Source of the DNA: Cytobacillus luteolus
Lineage (GTDB): Bacteria > Bacillota > Bacilli > Bacillales > Bacillaceae_L
Assembly (NCBI RefSeq): GCF_017873715.1
Contig: NZ_JAGGKM010000004.1
Span: forward strand, 62,001-126,000
Direction of reading: 5' to 3'
DNA length: 64,000 nucleotides
The translations under genes were made by a program, and so were the position numbers. Below the pieces are notes generated by a model. That model was not told where the DNA came from. It worked only from the letters and a program-made list of their open reading frames with translations, and did not search any database. This document shows, in pieces, positions 1 through 9,119 of this stretch (the stretch's first letter is position 1; the number at the start of each line of letters is the position of its first letter).

Positions 1-337
1 ATATAACACTTAATCCGATTCCTCCGGATAAAATGATAGGTATTGCAAGCTCCTGATAATGTTTATAGATACCTCTTAATTTTTCGATAAATAAGGAACC
101 TGTAACGGAGAAAGCCATTCCCATATAAAGAGGGTTAATCCCTACAAGGCCAAAGCGTTTCTCTATAAACAAACTAGCTGCTATTCCAGCAAGAGTAACG
201 TGACTAAGCGCATCAGCAATCAAGGATAAACGTCTAACAACTACAAACACTCCAAGTAATGGTGCTATAAAGCCTATCAATACCCCTGCAATAAAGGCAT
301 TTTGTAAAAATTCATACTGTAAGAGTCCTTCAAGCAT
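1..337 (-). CDS. znuB: Metal ABC transporter permease, N-terminal part (ZnuB/AdcB family), cut by window edge
   Basis: Integral membrane permease of a zinc (or manganese) uptake ABC transporter, partner of the ATPase encoded just upstream. The visible N-terminal 112 residues begin MLEGLLQYEFLQNAF and contain hydrophobic helices with the family motif VVRRLSLIADALSHVTLAG near residues 36-54. ATG lies at 335-337 after a good GGAGGA ribosome site and overlaps the end of the ATPase gene by 8 bases, which indicates translational coupling. The rest of the gene lies beyond position 1. In related bacilli a zur regulator gene often follows; that cannot be seen here. Substrate is inferred from the ATPase's histidine tail and the likely Zur operator. 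Confidence 0.85.
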   Translation of the reverse strand, partial: MLEGLLQYEFLQNAFIAGVLIGFIAPLLGVFVVVRRLSLIADALSHVTLAGIAASLFIEKRFGLVGINPLYMGMAFSVTGSLFIEKLRGIYKHYQELAIPIILSGGIGLSVI

Positions 338-1121
338 GGTTGTGTCCTCCATGATTATGACTATGATCATGTGTTAATACATGAAGGTGATGGCCATAAA
401 ACTGTGAAAAATCTTTTTCTTGTAATTCATCGAAATCCTTTGCACTCCCGTGAAAATGTAAATGCTTATTTAAACAAGCAACGTGAGTAACTTTATCGGT
501 AATTGTACCAACGTCATGCGTAACTAAGATTAATGTAATTCCTAATCGTTTGTTTAAATCATCTAGCATATTATAGAAATTTTGCACTGTTTGCGCATCA
601 ATTCCAACTGTTGGTTCATCAAGAATCAATAACTCTGGTTGACTTACAAGTGCTCTTGCTATAAACACTCTTTGCTGTTGTCCTCCTGATAATTCGCCAA
701 TGTTTCTATGAACGAACTCAGTCATACCTACAGAAGCAATTGCCTCTGTCACCAATTGCTTATTTTCTTTACCTAAGAATTTAAATAATCCAAGTTTTGA
801 TGTTAAACCACTAGCTACAACTTCGAAAACTGTAGCAGGAAAGCCTGAGTTAAAACTATTTGCTTTTTGTGAGACAAATCCAATTTTGTGCCAGTTCTTA
901 AACGAGTGAATATCTGTACCAAATAGCTTTATCGTGCCTTTTTGTGGCTTTAAAAGTCCTAGTAAGCACTTTAACAACGTTGATTTTCCAGAACCATTTG
1001 GTCCTACTAAACCTAAAAAAGCACCTTTTGGTACAGTTAAATGTATATCTTCAAGCACATTTTGCTTTTCATATCGATAATACAGATGATCGATTTCTAA
1101 TATTAGGTTATGGTCTTGCAT
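330..1121 (-). CDS. znuC: Metal (zinc) ABC transporter ATP-binding protein
   Basis: Cytoplasmic ATPase driving the adjoining permease, 263 residues. Walker A GPNGSGKST at about residues 40-48, signature LSGGQ at 144-148, Walker B LLILDEP at 164-170 and switch histidine H202 are all intact, so it should be active. The last 20 residues are histidine-rich (HDHSHNHGGHNHA), a likely metal-binding tail that supports a zinc-type substrate and could sense or buffer metal. A consensus promoter followed immediately by a Zur-like operator lies upstream. No solute-binding protein gene is seen within the window; it may lie beyond position 1 or elsewhere. Manganese or another divalent metal is the main alternative substrate. 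Confidence 0.92.
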   Translation of the reverse strand: MQDHNLILEIDHLYYRYEKQNVLEDIHLTVPKGAFLGLVGPNGSGKSTLLKCLLGLLKPQKGTIKLFGTDIHSFKNWHKIGFVSQKANSFNSGFPATVFEVVASGLTSKLGLFKFLGKENKQLVTEAIASVGMTEFVHRNIGELSGGQQQRVFIARALVSQPELLILDEPTVGIDAQTVQNFYNMLDDLNKRLGITLILVTHDVGTITDKVTHVACLNKHLHFHGSAKDFDELQEKDFSQFYGHHLHVLTHDHSHNHGGHNHA

Positions 1122-1138
1122 GAAATCACCTTTTCAGT

Positions 1139-1159
1139 TTTTAAGAATCATTCCGATTT
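1139..1159 (-). promoter_or_regulatory. Putative Zur operator
   Basis: On the minus strand the site reads AAATCGGAATGATTCTTAAA. It matches the left half of the Bacillus Zur consensus (AAATCGTAATNATTACGATTT, from memory) nearly perfectly and the right half poorly. It begins 3 bases after the -10 box of the promoter below, so it would cover the transcription start. This placement, in front of a zinc-type transporter, is the main support. Confidence 0.55.
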
Positions 1160-1162
1160 ACA

Positions 1163-1191
1163 AGTATACATGACACTCAACCTTTTGTAAA
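1163..1191 (-). promoter_or_regulatory. SigA-type promoter of znuC-znuB
   Basis: Minus strand: -35 TTTACA (1186-1191), 17-base spacer, -10 TATACT (1163-1168). Both boxes are close to consensus and lie about 45 bases upstream of the znuC start. Confidence 0.6.
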
Positions 1192-1206
1192 GAAAGGGGC
1201 TAGTTG

Positions 1207-2079
1207 TTAATGAATAGCTGATTTAAATTTTCCACCCTTTACTTCATGGGTGTCCATTATTGTGATAAAGGCATTTGGATCGACCTCATGAATTAGTGAT
1301 TTAAGTTTAGTTACCTCTAAACGAGTGATAACAACATAAATTACATCCTTGTCCTTGTCAGTAAAGCCACCTTTACCTTTCAACTTTGTTGTCCCTCTCC
1401 CTAGTCGGTCTAGTATTGCATCAGATATCTCATCATACTCATCAGAAACAATAAATGCTGCCTTCGTTTCATCTAATCCCTGAATTACTGTATCGATAGT
1501 TTTAAAGGCAATGTAGTAGGTCATAACAGAGTACATCGCTTGTTCTGGACCAAATACGAAGGCTGCCCATAAAAAGATAAAAATATTAATAAACATAATA
1601 AACTCACCGACGGAGAATGGTAGCTTTTTAGTCAATAAAATCCCTAGTATTTCGGTACCGTCCATTGCCCCACCGTGTCGAATGACTAAGCCTACTCCCA
1701 CTCCAAGGATTAAGCCCCCAAAAACGGTAGCTAAAATGGGCTCATTCGTAAATGGTTCTACATGGTGTAAGATTGTTTCGATTATTGCCAAAGCGCCAAT
1801 TGCTAATAAGGAAGACCACATAAAGGTTTTTCCGATGAATTTATAACCGTAATACATAAAGGGTAAATTTAGTACGATAATTAATAGTGCGAAGCTTATG
1901 TATGAAGGTGTTAAATAGTCTAAGATAAGAGAAATTCCGATTACTCCGCCATCAATGATCTTGTTAGGTACTAAAAATAATTCAATTGATACTGCAGCTA
2001 GACCAGCACCAAAAATAATCATGATAATTCTATATACAATACTAACTAATCCTTCTTTTTTATGTTGTTTGTGCGCCAT
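1207..2079 (-). CDS. yqfU: YitT-family membrane protein (YqfU-like)
   Basis: 290-residue protein with five to six hydrophobic helices in the first ~190 residues (YitT/DUF161 membrane part) and a soluble C-terminal domain of about 80 residues of the DUF2179 type (region [20 protein letters not shown]). The glycine-rich segment [27 protein letters not shown] is typical of the family. Function is not established. ATG follows a clear AGGGGG ribosome site. It sits in its B. subtilis position between the metal transport genes and yqfT/nfo. Family assignment is firm; the molecular role is unknown. Confidence 0.85.
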   Translation of the reverse strand: MAHKQHKKEGLVSIVYRIIMIIFGAGLAAVSIELFLVPNKIIDGGVIGISLILDYLTPSYISFALLIIVLNLPFMYYGYKFIGKTFMWSSLLAIGALAIIETILHHVEPFTNEPILATVFGGLILGVGVGLVIRHGGAMDGTEILGILLTKKLPFSVGEFIMFINIFIFLWAAFVFGPEQAMYSVMTYYIAFKTIDTVIQGLDETKAAFIVSDEYDEISDAILDRLGRGTTKLKGKGGFTDKDKDVIYVVITRLEVTKLKSLIHEVDPNAFITIMDTHEVKGGKFKSAIH

Positions 2080-2221
2080 AAATCCCCCTACTCGTTCCTA
2101 TTTCATTAACATATATTATACAATACCTTTTCCTTTGAGGATAATTACAAACTCTTCTCTAATTTTTTCTCACATATTTTAAGACTATCTCATAATGTAA
2201 ACATAGAGGTGAGAATAAGGG

Positions 2222-2473
2222 ATGAGTTTATTTAAAAACATTATTAATAAAAAAATGAATTCTATTACTGTAGACGAACTTTTATCTTATAGTCAGCAAT
2301 ATCAAGTCGCTATAAATCGAAATCAGGCAAAAGAAATTGTTAAATTGATCCGCGGAAAAAACATAAATCTATTTGATGATAACGAACGACATAGGCTCCT
2401 AAAGCAGGTTGCCCGAATTACTAGTCCTGAGGTAGCAAGACAGTTGAATACTTTATTCAATCAATTATTGTAA
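2222..2473 (+). CDS. yqfT: DUF2624 protein (YqfT-like)
   Basis: Small soluble 83-residue protein, one of few plus-strand genes here. The sequence (start MSLFKNIINKKMNSITVDEL) matches the short YqfT/DUF2624 family found beside nfo in bacilli. It is helical and charged, with no signal peptide or membrane segment. GAGGTGAGAATAAGGG precedes the ATG. A strong bidirectional terminator separates it from convergent nfo. Function unknown. Confidence 0.75.
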   Translation: MSLFKNIINKKMNSITVDELLSYSQQYQVAINRNQAKEIVKLIRGKNINLFDDNERHRLLKQVARITSPEVARQLNTLFNQLL

Positions 2474-2491
2474 TCCATATGAAATGAAACA

Positions 2492-2524
2492 AAAACTGTC
2501 AAGATATTTAACTTGACAGTTTTT
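2492..2524. terminator. Bidirectional terminator between yqfT and nfo
   Basis: Perfect inverted repeat AAAACTGTCAAG / CTTGACAGTTTT with an 8-base loop, A/T-rich on both flanks, lying between convergent genes. Confidence 0.85.
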
Positions 2525-2546
2525 ATTGTTCAATTACATTATACTT

Positions 2547-3440
2547 TTATGAGTTACTGATTTTTGTTAAAAGTTCAGAGTCAAATTCTTTTCCCTTTAA
2601 CATCTCAATTTCAAATTTGTATGGTGCTTTTTTATTGTTTTTGTCTTCCCCAACAAATGGAGTTTCTAAAATTTTGGGAACACTCGTTAACTGTGGATGA
2701 TGAACGATGTAGCTAAGTGCAGAAAAGCCAATGTTACCGAAACCGATGTTTTCATGTCTATCTTTTCTTGCCCCACGTTCATTTTTGCTATCATTAATGT
2801 GTAGAACCTTAAGTCGATCTATTCCAATCAACTTATCAAACTCATTTAATACACCGTCAAAATCTTCCACAATGTCATAGCCTGCATCGTGTGTGTGACA
2901 CGTATCAAAACATACCGAGATTTTTTCATTATGTTTCACACCATCAATAATTTTGGCAATTTCCTCAAATGAACTTCCACATTCAGACCCTTTCCCCGCC
3001 ATCGTCTCTAAAGCAATTTGTACTTCTTGATCTGAAGTAACAACTTCATTTAATCCCTCAATGATTTTCTGAATCCCACATTCAGCACCTGCACCTACGT
3101 GAGCACCAGGATGAAGTACAATTTGTCTAGCACCTAGCGCGTATGTACGCTCTATTTCCGAACGCAGAAAGTTTACTCCAAGCTCAAAAGTTGAAGGATT
3201 AGTTGAGTTTCCAATATTAATAATATAAGGAGCATGAACGATAATCTCGTCAATTCCATTTTCCTTCATGTGTGCTAATCCAGCATCTATGTTAAGGTCT
3301 TCTATTTTTTTTCTTCTAGTATTTTGAGGTGCACCTGTATAAATCATAAAGGTATTTGCTCCATATGAAACAGCCTCAGTACTTGCTGCCAATAGCATAT
3401 CTTTCCCACTCATTGATACATGTGAGCCAAGCTTTATCAT
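2547..3440 (-). CDS. nfo: Endonuclease IV (AP endonuclease)
   Basis: Cleaves DNA at abasic sites in base excision repair. TIM-barrel enzyme with metal-binding motifs characteristic of Nfo: GSHVSMSGK at the N-terminus, [38 protein letters not shown] and DRHENIG. About 297 residues from the preferred start [10 protein letters not shown] (ATG at 3438-3440); a slightly longer reading from 3449 adds MFR. Very close to B. subtilis YqfS throughout. The gene lies 27 bases downstream of cshB, so the two are probably cotranscribed. Confidence 0.95.
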   Translation of the reverse strand: MIKLGSHVSMSGKDMLLAASTEAVSYGANTFMIYTGAPQNTRRKKIEDLNIDAGLAHMKENGIDEIIVHAPYIINIGNSTNPSTFELGVNFLRSEIERTYALGARQIVLHPGAHVGAGAECGIQKIIEGLNEVVTSDQEVQIALETMAGKGSECGSSFEEIAKIIDGVKHNEKISVCFDTCHTHDAGYDIVEDFDGVLNEFDKLIGIDRLKVLHINDSKNERGARKDRHENIGFGNIGFSALSYIVHHPQLTSVPKILETPFVGEDKNNKKAPYKFEIEMLKGKEFDSELLTKISNS

Positions 3441-3467
3441 TCGAAACACTCCAATCCCATCAACGTT

Positions 3468-4778
3468 CTATTTTCTTTTCACTCTTCTTTGGCGCTTTTT
3501 AAATTGTTCCATTTCCCTCGTCATTTTTTTCTTATAACCAGGTTTTACTTTACTCGGTCTTCTAACAGCACTTCTTGCTTGTCTTTCTACTTCATCATCT
3601 TGTTTTTGTCTATTTTTACGTTTATTTCTTTCACCAAGTTTGACCCATTCATTTTTCTCTAGGTCAAGATTTGTAAATGTGATTCCTAATTTTTCTAGTT
3701 TATTTAAGGCATCCTCATCTGATAGTTCATATATCGTGGCAGCTATACCAGAATAACCCGCTCTTGCAGTTCGACCTACTCGATGGATATAAAAATCTAA
3801 ATCAGAAGGTAACTCATAGTTGATTACGTGACTTACACCTTCAATGTCAATTCCCCTTGCCGCAAGGTCTGTAGCTACAACATATTGAAACTCTAAATCA
3901 CTTATTTGCTTCATTACTTTCTTACGGTCACGCGGAGACAATCCTCCATGAATTCTCCCTACTTTAAGACCTTTTTCAAGTAAACCATCTGCCACTTCAT
4001 CAGCCATTTTTTTTGTATTTGTAAAAACAATTGCTAAATAAGGGTTATATGCTTTGAGCATATCATGTAAAAGTTTAAGTTTGTTACGGTGTCTTAATGG
4101 AACTAACACATGCTCCACTTTTGCTGCTGTCGCTTGCTTTGGTGCCACGTGTGTATATTTAGGATTATCAAGGTACTTTTTTAAGAAAGGCTTAAGTTTT
4201 TCTGGAATTGTTGCTGAGAAAACAAGAATTTGAATCTTCTCAGGCATTTTTGCTGCAACTTGGTCTACATCCTCTATAAAGCCCATATCGAGCATTAAAT
4301 CAGCCTCGTCAATTACAATCGTTGTTGCTGTATGTACTAACAATGCATTTTCTTTAGTAAGATCGTTGATTCTTCCTGGAGTTCCAACAACAATGTGTGG
4401 CTGTGTTTTTAATTTATCAATCGCCCTTTGTTTATCCGTTCCACCAACAAAATTTTTCGCTGTGATCTGTTCATCTGGTGAGCAATTTTTAATAACCTTA
4501 AGAACTTCCTGATAGATTTGGGTAGCTAATTCTCTAGTCGGAGCTGTAATCACTGCTTGTACTTCTTGTAAAGAAGGATTAATTTTGTTTAGCAAAGGCA
4601 GAAGGTATGCGTGAGTTTTACCAGTACCTGTTTGCGATTGACCAATTGCACTTTCACCACGTTGAATAGAAGGAATAAGACGCTCCTGTATATCTGTTGG
4701 TTTTGTAAATTTTAGTTCCGCCAGTGCCTCCATAATAAAAGGTTGAAATTCAAAACGCTCAAATTGATTATTTTCCAT
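3468..4778 (-). CDS. cshB: DEAD-box RNA helicase CshB
   Basis: ATP-dependent RNA helicase linked in B. subtilis to cold adaptation, RNA turnover and ribosome assembly. Two RecA-like domains are complete: Q motif region FTKPTDIQ, motif I SQTGTGKT, PTRELA, TPGR, DEAD, SAT, then HGGLSPRDRKK, ATDLAARGID and HRVGRTARAG. The C-terminal ~70 residues are strongly basic (ending KKRQRRVKRK), the expected RNA-binding tail. I prefer the ATG at 4776-4778 (MENNQFERF), preceded by TGAGGT; a longer frame to 4802 has no ribosome site. Length about 436 residues, normal for CshB. Confidence 0.95.
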   Translation of the reverse strand: MENNQFERFEFQPFIMEALAELKFTKPTDIQERLIPSIQRGESAIGQSQTGTGKTHAYLLPLLNKINPSLQEVQAVITAPTRELATQIYQEVLKVIKNCSPDEQITAKNFVGGTDKQRAIDKLKTQPHIVVGTPGRINDLTKENALLVHTATTIVIDEADLMLDMGFIEDVDQVAAKMPEKIQILVFSATIPEKLKPFLKKYLDNPKYTHVAPKQATAAKVEHVLVPLRHRNKLKLLHDMLKAYNPYLAIVFTNTKKMADEVADGLLEKGLKVGRIHGGLSPRDRKKVMKQISDLEFQYVVATDLAARGIDIEGVSHVINYELPSDLDFYIHRVGRTARAGYSGIAATIYELSDEDALNKLEKLGITFTNLDLEKNEWVKLGERNKRKNRQKQDDEVERQARSAVRRPSKVKPGYKKKMTREMEQFKKRQRRVKRK

Positions 4779-5012
4779 AATAGTAGTAACCTCATTTATC
4801 AATTATTTATTATTAGTTATTTTTCGACATATACGAACAATTAAACCTAATTTCTCATTATAAATGATTTTTTTCCAAAAAACCATAAACCGAGCCTAAT
4901 ATTTCCTGATTTTAAACATTCTACTACACATTAGCATATTGTAACTAAGAGGGTATCTGTAATTATTTTGATACTTTTTACTTATGTCATTAACAATGAA
5001 AGGAGGAAAAAT

Positions 5013-5531
5013 ATGTTTCCAGGAAGACAAATACCTCCAATGCAAGGATTTCCTATGCAAAACCCATTCGGCGGTGGCTTTCAACCACAGCAAATGGCTA
5101 GTCGTGGTGCAGGTGGTCTGTTAAAAAGACTATTTTCAGGTGCTTCTTCTTCACCTATGCAAGGAGTAGCGAACCCTTCAGCTGCTCAAGGAATGTTTAA
5201 TCCCTCGACTATTCAAGGTCTTGCAAATCCTGCAAACCTTAGTGGTATGTTAGGTAACGTTCAAAAGGCTTTAAAAATGGCTGAAACGGTTGGACCAATG
5301 GTACAGCAGTACGGTCCTTTAGTTAGAAATATTCCCGCAATGTATAAGATTTATAAGGAACTTAATAATAATGATTCAGAAACTGTTAATGCTGAAGAAG
5401 GCAAAGATGTAGAAGCTTCAATTAGAAAAAAAGAAGTTAAGGAAAGGGAAGTTCCTAAAGAGAAGGAAGCCACAACCACTAAAAGAAAATCAACTGAACA
5501 GAAAGCTTCGTTACCTAAGCTCTATGTTTAA
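5013..5531 (+). CDS. yqfQ: YqfQ/VrrA-like protein with short tandem repeats
   Basis: 172-residue protein. The N-terminus is rich in Met, Pro, Gln and Gly; residues 50-76 form three 9-residue repeats (QGVANPSAA, QGMFNPSTI, QGLANPANL), then a hydrophobic/helical stretch and a highly charged Lys/Glu tail. This organisation and its place between cshB and ispH match the YqfQ/VrrA family, named for a variable-number repeat locus of B. anthracis. No catalytic motif is visible and function is unknown. ATG at 5013 is chosen because AAAGGAGGA lies just upstream; a longer frame to 4968 lacks one. Confidence 0.75.
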   Translation: MFPGRQIPPMQGFPMQNPFGGGFQPQQMASRGAGGLLKRLFSGASSSPMQGVANPSAAQGMFNPSTIQGLANPANLSGMLGNVQKALKMAETVGPMVQQYGPLVRNIPAMYKIYKELNNNDSETVNAEEGKDVEASIRKKEVKEREVPKEKEATTTKRKSTEQKASLPKLYV

Positions 5532-5676
5532 GTTGTCATAACAATAGTATATCATGCTTTGTATTATTCTCCTTACTCCGATATAATAATAAGAGATTAG
5601 AAGATTATTTTGGCGAAAGAACGGGTCGAACAAAAGTTAATCGTTCCTTTACCATTAGTCTAAAGGAGGAGAATAC

Positions 5677-6615
5677 ATGGATGTCATTAAAATCGCACCA
5701 CGAGGTTATTGTTATGGTGTTGTAGATGCAATGGTTATTGCAAAAAATGCTGCTTTAGATAAAAATTTGCCTAGGCCCATTTATATATTAGGAATGATTG
5801 TTCACAATAAGCATGTTACTGATGCATTTATAGATGAAGGTATTATCACATTAGATGGTGCAAACCGATTAGAAATTCTGGACCAGGTTACGGAAGGTAC
5901 AGTTATCTTTACAGCGCACGGTGTGTCTCCAGAAGTAAAGAAACTAGCGAGAGATAAAGGTTTGGTTACGATTGATGCAACGTGTCCAGATGTTACTCGC
6001 ACACATGACTTAATTAAAGAAAAGGTTGCTGAGGGCTTCCAAATTATTTATATTGGCAAGAAGGGACATCCTGAGCCAGAGGGTGCTGTCGGAGTTGCTC
6101 CGACCCATGTTCATCTTGTTGAAACGGAAGAAGACGTTAATCAATTATCGTTAGATAGTGACAAAATTGTCGTTACTAACCAAACGACTATGAGCCAATG
6201 GGATGTTGCAGATGTAATGCAAAAGGTAAAAGAGAAGTATCCACAAACTGAAGTGCATCGTGAAATCTGTATGGCTACACAGGTGCGACAAGAAGCAGTA
6301 GCAGAGCAAGCTGGTGAAGCAGATGTAACAATTGTAGTTGGGGATCCTAAGAGTAATAACTCAAATCGATTGGCCCAAGTTTCTGAAGAGATTGCTGGAA
6401 CGAAAGCTTATCGTATTGCAGATTTAAGTGAGCTAAAGCTTGAGTGGTTAAAAGGGGCAAAAACAGTAGCTGTTACTGCAGGTGCTTCTACGCCTACCCC
6501 GATAACAAAAGAGGTTATTACGTTTTTAGAGCAATATGATCCAAGTGATGAAAAGGAATGGGAACTTGAGAGAAAGGTTCCGCTTCATAAGATTTTGCCT
6601 AAAGTAAAGTCGTAA
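5677..6615 (+). CDS. ispH: 4-hydroxy-3-methylbut-2-enyl diphosphate reductase
   Basis: Last enzyme of the non-mevalonate (MEP) isoprenoid pathway, making IPP and DMAPP with a [4Fe-4S] cluster. 312 residues with the three cluster cysteines at C12 (APRGYC), C103 (DATCPDV) and C198 (REICMAT), plus the active-site histidine motifs IVHNKHV (H43), TAHGV and [18 protein letters not shown] precedes the ATG. Its transcript ends at a strong terminator, right after which the 52-bp repeat array begins. Complete. Confidence 0.96.
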   Translation: MDVIKIAPRGYCYGVVDAMVIAKNAALDKNLPRPIYILGMIVHNKHVTDAFIDEGIITLDGANRLEILDQVTEGTVIFTAHGVSPEVKKLARDKGLVTIDATCPDVTRTHDLIKEKVAEGFQIIYIGKKGHPEPEGAVGVAPTHVHLVETEEDVNQLSLDSDKIVVTNQTTMSQWDVADVMQKVKEKYPQTEVHREICMATQVRQEAVAEQAGEADVTIVVGDPKSNNSNRLAQVSEEIAGTKAYRIADLSELKLEWLKGAKTVAVTAGASTPTPITKEVITFLEQYDPSDEKEWELERKVPLHKILPKVKS

Positions 6616-6630
6616 ACACAATAAATTTCA

Positions 6631-6669
6631 AAAGAGCATTCACCTCTTCTATGGGAAATGCTCTTTTTT
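6631..6669 (+). terminator. Terminator of ispH
   Basis: Stem AAAGAGCATT / AATGCTCTTT with a 16-base loop followed by a run of T. Confidence 0.8.
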
Positions 6670-7136
6670 AATTGCTTGCTTGAGGGCTCATAAACTGATT
6701 TATGTGACCTCTATTTGGCTTTTTTACTTACTTGAGGGCTCATAAACTGGTTTATGTGACCTCTCTTGGTTATTTTGCTCGCTCGAGGGCTCATAAACTG
6801 ATTTATGTGACCTCTCTTTGGCTTTTTTGCTTGCTTAAGGGCTCATAAACTGGTTTATGTGACCTCTCTTTGGCTTTTTTGCTCGCTCAAGGTCACATAA
6901 ACTGGTTTATGTGACCTCTCTTTGGCTTTTTTGCTCGTTTGAGGGCTCATATACTAATTAATGAGACCTCTCTTTGGCTTTTTTGCTCGCTTGAGGGCTC
7001 ATATACTAATTAATGAGACCTCTCTTTGGCTTTTTTGCTCGCTTGAGGGCTCATATACTAATTTAAGTGACCTCTCTTTGGCTATTTTGCTTGCTTGAGG
7101 GCACATAAACTGATTTTTGTTTATGTAACTTTTGAA
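6670..7136. repeat. Nine tandem copies of a ~52-bp palindromic repeat
   Basis: Units begin at 6682, 6734, 6785, 6837, 6889, 6941, 6993, 7045 and 7097; spacing is 52 bases except one of 51. Each unit has an inverted repeat (GGGCTCATAAAC-TG-GTTTATGTGACC type) followed by CTCTTTGGCTTTTTTGC. Units 6 and 7 are identical; the last is degenerate. Unit 5 holds a 28-base perfect palindrome (6890-6917). Hairpin plus T6 makes each unit resemble an intrinsic terminator on the plus strand. No coding frame runs through it. It lies between convergent ispH and nif3. Confidence 0.93.
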
Positions 7137-7145
7137 AATACACGT

Positions 7146-7275
7146 CAATGTGAGATCCCTCAGGAGCGAATGCGAGCTCATGGACCGCCCGATGAGAATC
7201 CGATGTTGAATAAGCCGGAAATTGGGCTTTTTCATGATTCCCCGCGGAAAGCGGGTGCCTACAGCATAAATCAAG
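7146..7275. repeat. Dispersed GC-rich repeat, copy 1 (with insert)
   Basis: Reversed relative to the copy at 20541. The two share CTTTCCGCGGGGAAT, ATGAAAAAGCCCAA and the downstream CATCGGG context, so they form a subfamily with an internal extra hairpin around the GGCTT/AAGCC pairs. It abuts the 3' end of nif3. Outer arms are poorly preserved here. Confidence 0.65.
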
Positions 7276-7296
7276 ATGTACTGTAGCCGACACTTT

Positions 7297-8418
7297 TTAC
7301 CTAAATGTAAAAGGGTTCGTATCCGCTGCAGAAGGGAAAATGTTAACTTTGTATTTATTTTCATCACAAAGAGTTCCTAAGACCTTTGTTACCCCTTGCT
7401 TCATAATCTTTTCGATATAATGTCCTGCATCGATGATGTTTAATCCCATGGCCATTGCGTCATGGGCGACATGGTAGTAGATATCACCAGTCACATATAC
7501 ATCGGCACCTTTGAACTTCGCACTCGTTATGTATTTATTACCATCTCCGCCAAGGACTGCTACCTTTTTTACCTTTGCATCCAAGTTCCCTACTATGCGA
7601 ACACCATCAACATCTAATGCTTCTTTTACAAAGTCTGCAAACTCTGCGATGGTTTGTTCCTGTTTGATTTTCCCCACTCGACCTAAGCCTAATTCAACGC
7701 CCTTATTATCAAGAGGGTAAATATCATATGCCACTTCCTCGTAAGGATGGGCCTTTATCATGGCAGAAATTACTTTTCTTTGAAGGGAAGCAGGAATAAT
7801 CGTTTCGATTTTAACCTCGTTTACTTGTTCTAATTTACCGATTTGGCCAATAACTGGATTCGCAGATCCATTAGGTAAAAAAGTTCCTGTTCCGGATGTA
7901 TTAAAAGTACAATAGCTATAATTACCGATAGCCCCTGCACCAGCATTACCAATAGCTTCTCGAACCGTATCAGCATCAGTTTCTGGAACATACACAACTA
8001 ACTTCTTTAATGAGTCCTCATAGGTTGGAGATAACACTTCAACATCTTGTAAATTTAGTGCTTCTGCCAACATATCATTGACTCCACCATTCGCTACATC
8101 TAGATTTGTATGTGCAGCATACACAGCGATATCATGTTTTATGCACATTTCAACAATTTTTCCTGCTGGTTGGTCAGTGATCACTGACTTTAAAGGACGA
8201 AAAATAGGTGGATGATGTGCAATGATGAGATCTACATTCTTTTCAATTGCTTCATCAATCACATTCTCTAGTACATCTAAAGCAATCATGATATTACGAA
8301 TAGGTTTATTTAATGTCCCAATTTGCAGGCCAATTTTATCTCCTTCTACTGCATATGCCTTAGGTGAATACTTCTCAAACAACTGAATGATTTCAAATCC
8401 ATTAGGTATTTTACTCAC
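7297..8418 (-). CDS. yqfO: Nif3-like dinuclear metal-centre protein (YqfO)
   Basis: 373 residues: Nif3/DUF34 halves (metal-binding motifs IIAHHPP near the N-terminus, AHTNLDVANGGVN, and GDIYYHVAHD plus DAGHYIE near the C-terminus) with the ~100-residue PII-like insert found in Bacillus YqfO. Forms hexamers with a two-metal site; exact substrate is unresolved, with GTP cyclohydrolase I type 2-like naming common. The start is GTG at 8416-8418, overlapping the trmK stop as GTGA, so translation is coupled to trmK. Confidence 0.9.
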   Translation of the reverse strand: MSKIPNGFEIIQLFEKYSPKAYAVEGDKIGLQIGTLNKPIRNIMIALDVLENVIDEAIEKNVDLIIAHHPPIFRPLKSVITDQPAGKIVEMCIKHDIAVYAAHTNLDVANGGVNDMLAEALNLQDVEVLSPTYEDSLKKLVVYVPETDADTVREAIGNAGAGAIGNYSYCTFNTSGTGTFLPNGSANPVIGQIGKLEQVNEVKIETIIPASLQRKVISAMIKAHPYEEVAYDIYPLDNKGVELGLGRVGKIKQEQTIAEFADFVKEALDVDGVRIVGNLDAKVKKVAVLGGDGNKYITSAKFKGADVYVTGDIYYHVAHDAMAMGLNIIDAGHYIEKIMKQGVTKVLGTLCDENKYKVNIFPSAADTNPFTFR

Positions 8419-9119
8419 TTTAATACCTCCCTTACGATGTTACTGTTATGTATTAACTCTTCTTTTCTTTTGTTATTTTCTTCAGTTTTTTCAGCATGTT
8501 CTAACTGGGAGATAATTTTTTCCCAGTGATTTAATTCGTTTATCCATTTTTTAATAAATACTTCATTTTTTTCTTTCATCAAAAATGGCCCTAGAAGAAC
8601 TCCTGCTTCTATTGAATCATAAGGTGTTTTCGGATTCCCTTTATCTGAGACTAAAATTTCATAGATCTTTCCATCTTCTTCTAGAATTTCTTCTGCCGTT
8701 AGTTCCCAGCCATTATCTAAAAGCCATTCTCTTATTCTGTGTGCACCAATATTTGGCTGAAGGATAAGCCTTTCGACACCCGTTAACTTTGCTTTCCCTT
8801 TTTCGAGAATACTTCTAATTAAGGTTCCTCCCATTCCTGCAATCGTTATACAAGTTACTTCATTTGGTTCAATAACCTCTAGGCCGTCTCCTTTTCTAAC
8901 ATCAATCATTTCTGAGAGACCAGACTTAGCTACTTGCTCTTTTGCAGATTGTAGTGGACCTTCGGTGATTTCTCCAGCTATTCCCTTTTTAATAGAGCCT
9001 CTCAGAGAGGCAAAACAAGGCAAGTATGCATGGTCTGAACCTATATCAGCCAAAATTGAATTTTTAGGAATATAGTTAGCTACTGTCTCCAGCCTTTTTG
9101 ATAATCTTAATTCATTCAT
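8415..9119 (-). CDS. trmK: tRNA (adenine22-N1)-methyltransferase TrmK
   Basis: SAM-dependent enzyme methylating N1 of A22 in tRNA. Rossmann methyltransferase with ADIGSDHAYLP as the SAM-binding motif, AGEITEGPLQSA, ITIAGMGGTLI and LQPN(I)GAHRIREWL as the family's catalytic region, then a coiled C-terminal helical part. 234 residues from MNELRLSKRL (ATG at 9117-9119), matching B. subtilis TrmK; a longer frame to 9140 adds 7 residues without a better ribosome site. First gene of a two-gene unit with yqfO. Confidence 0.93.
   Translation of the reverse strand: MNELRLSKRLETVANYIPKNSILADIGSDHAYLPCFASLRGSIKKGIAGEITEGPLQSAKEQVAKSGLSEMIDVRKGDGLEVIEPNEVTCITIAGMGGTLIRSILEKGKAKLTGVERLILQPNIGAHRIREWLLDNGWELTAEEILEEDGKIYEILVSDKGNPKTPYDSIEAGVLLGPFLMKEKNEVFIKKWINELNHWEKIISQLEHAEKTEENNKRKEELIHNSNIVREVLK

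Noticed and set aside
6670-7136. CRISPR array
   Set aside because: The period is constant but there are no unique spacers; every part of the 52-bp unit is repeated, and no cas gene is present.
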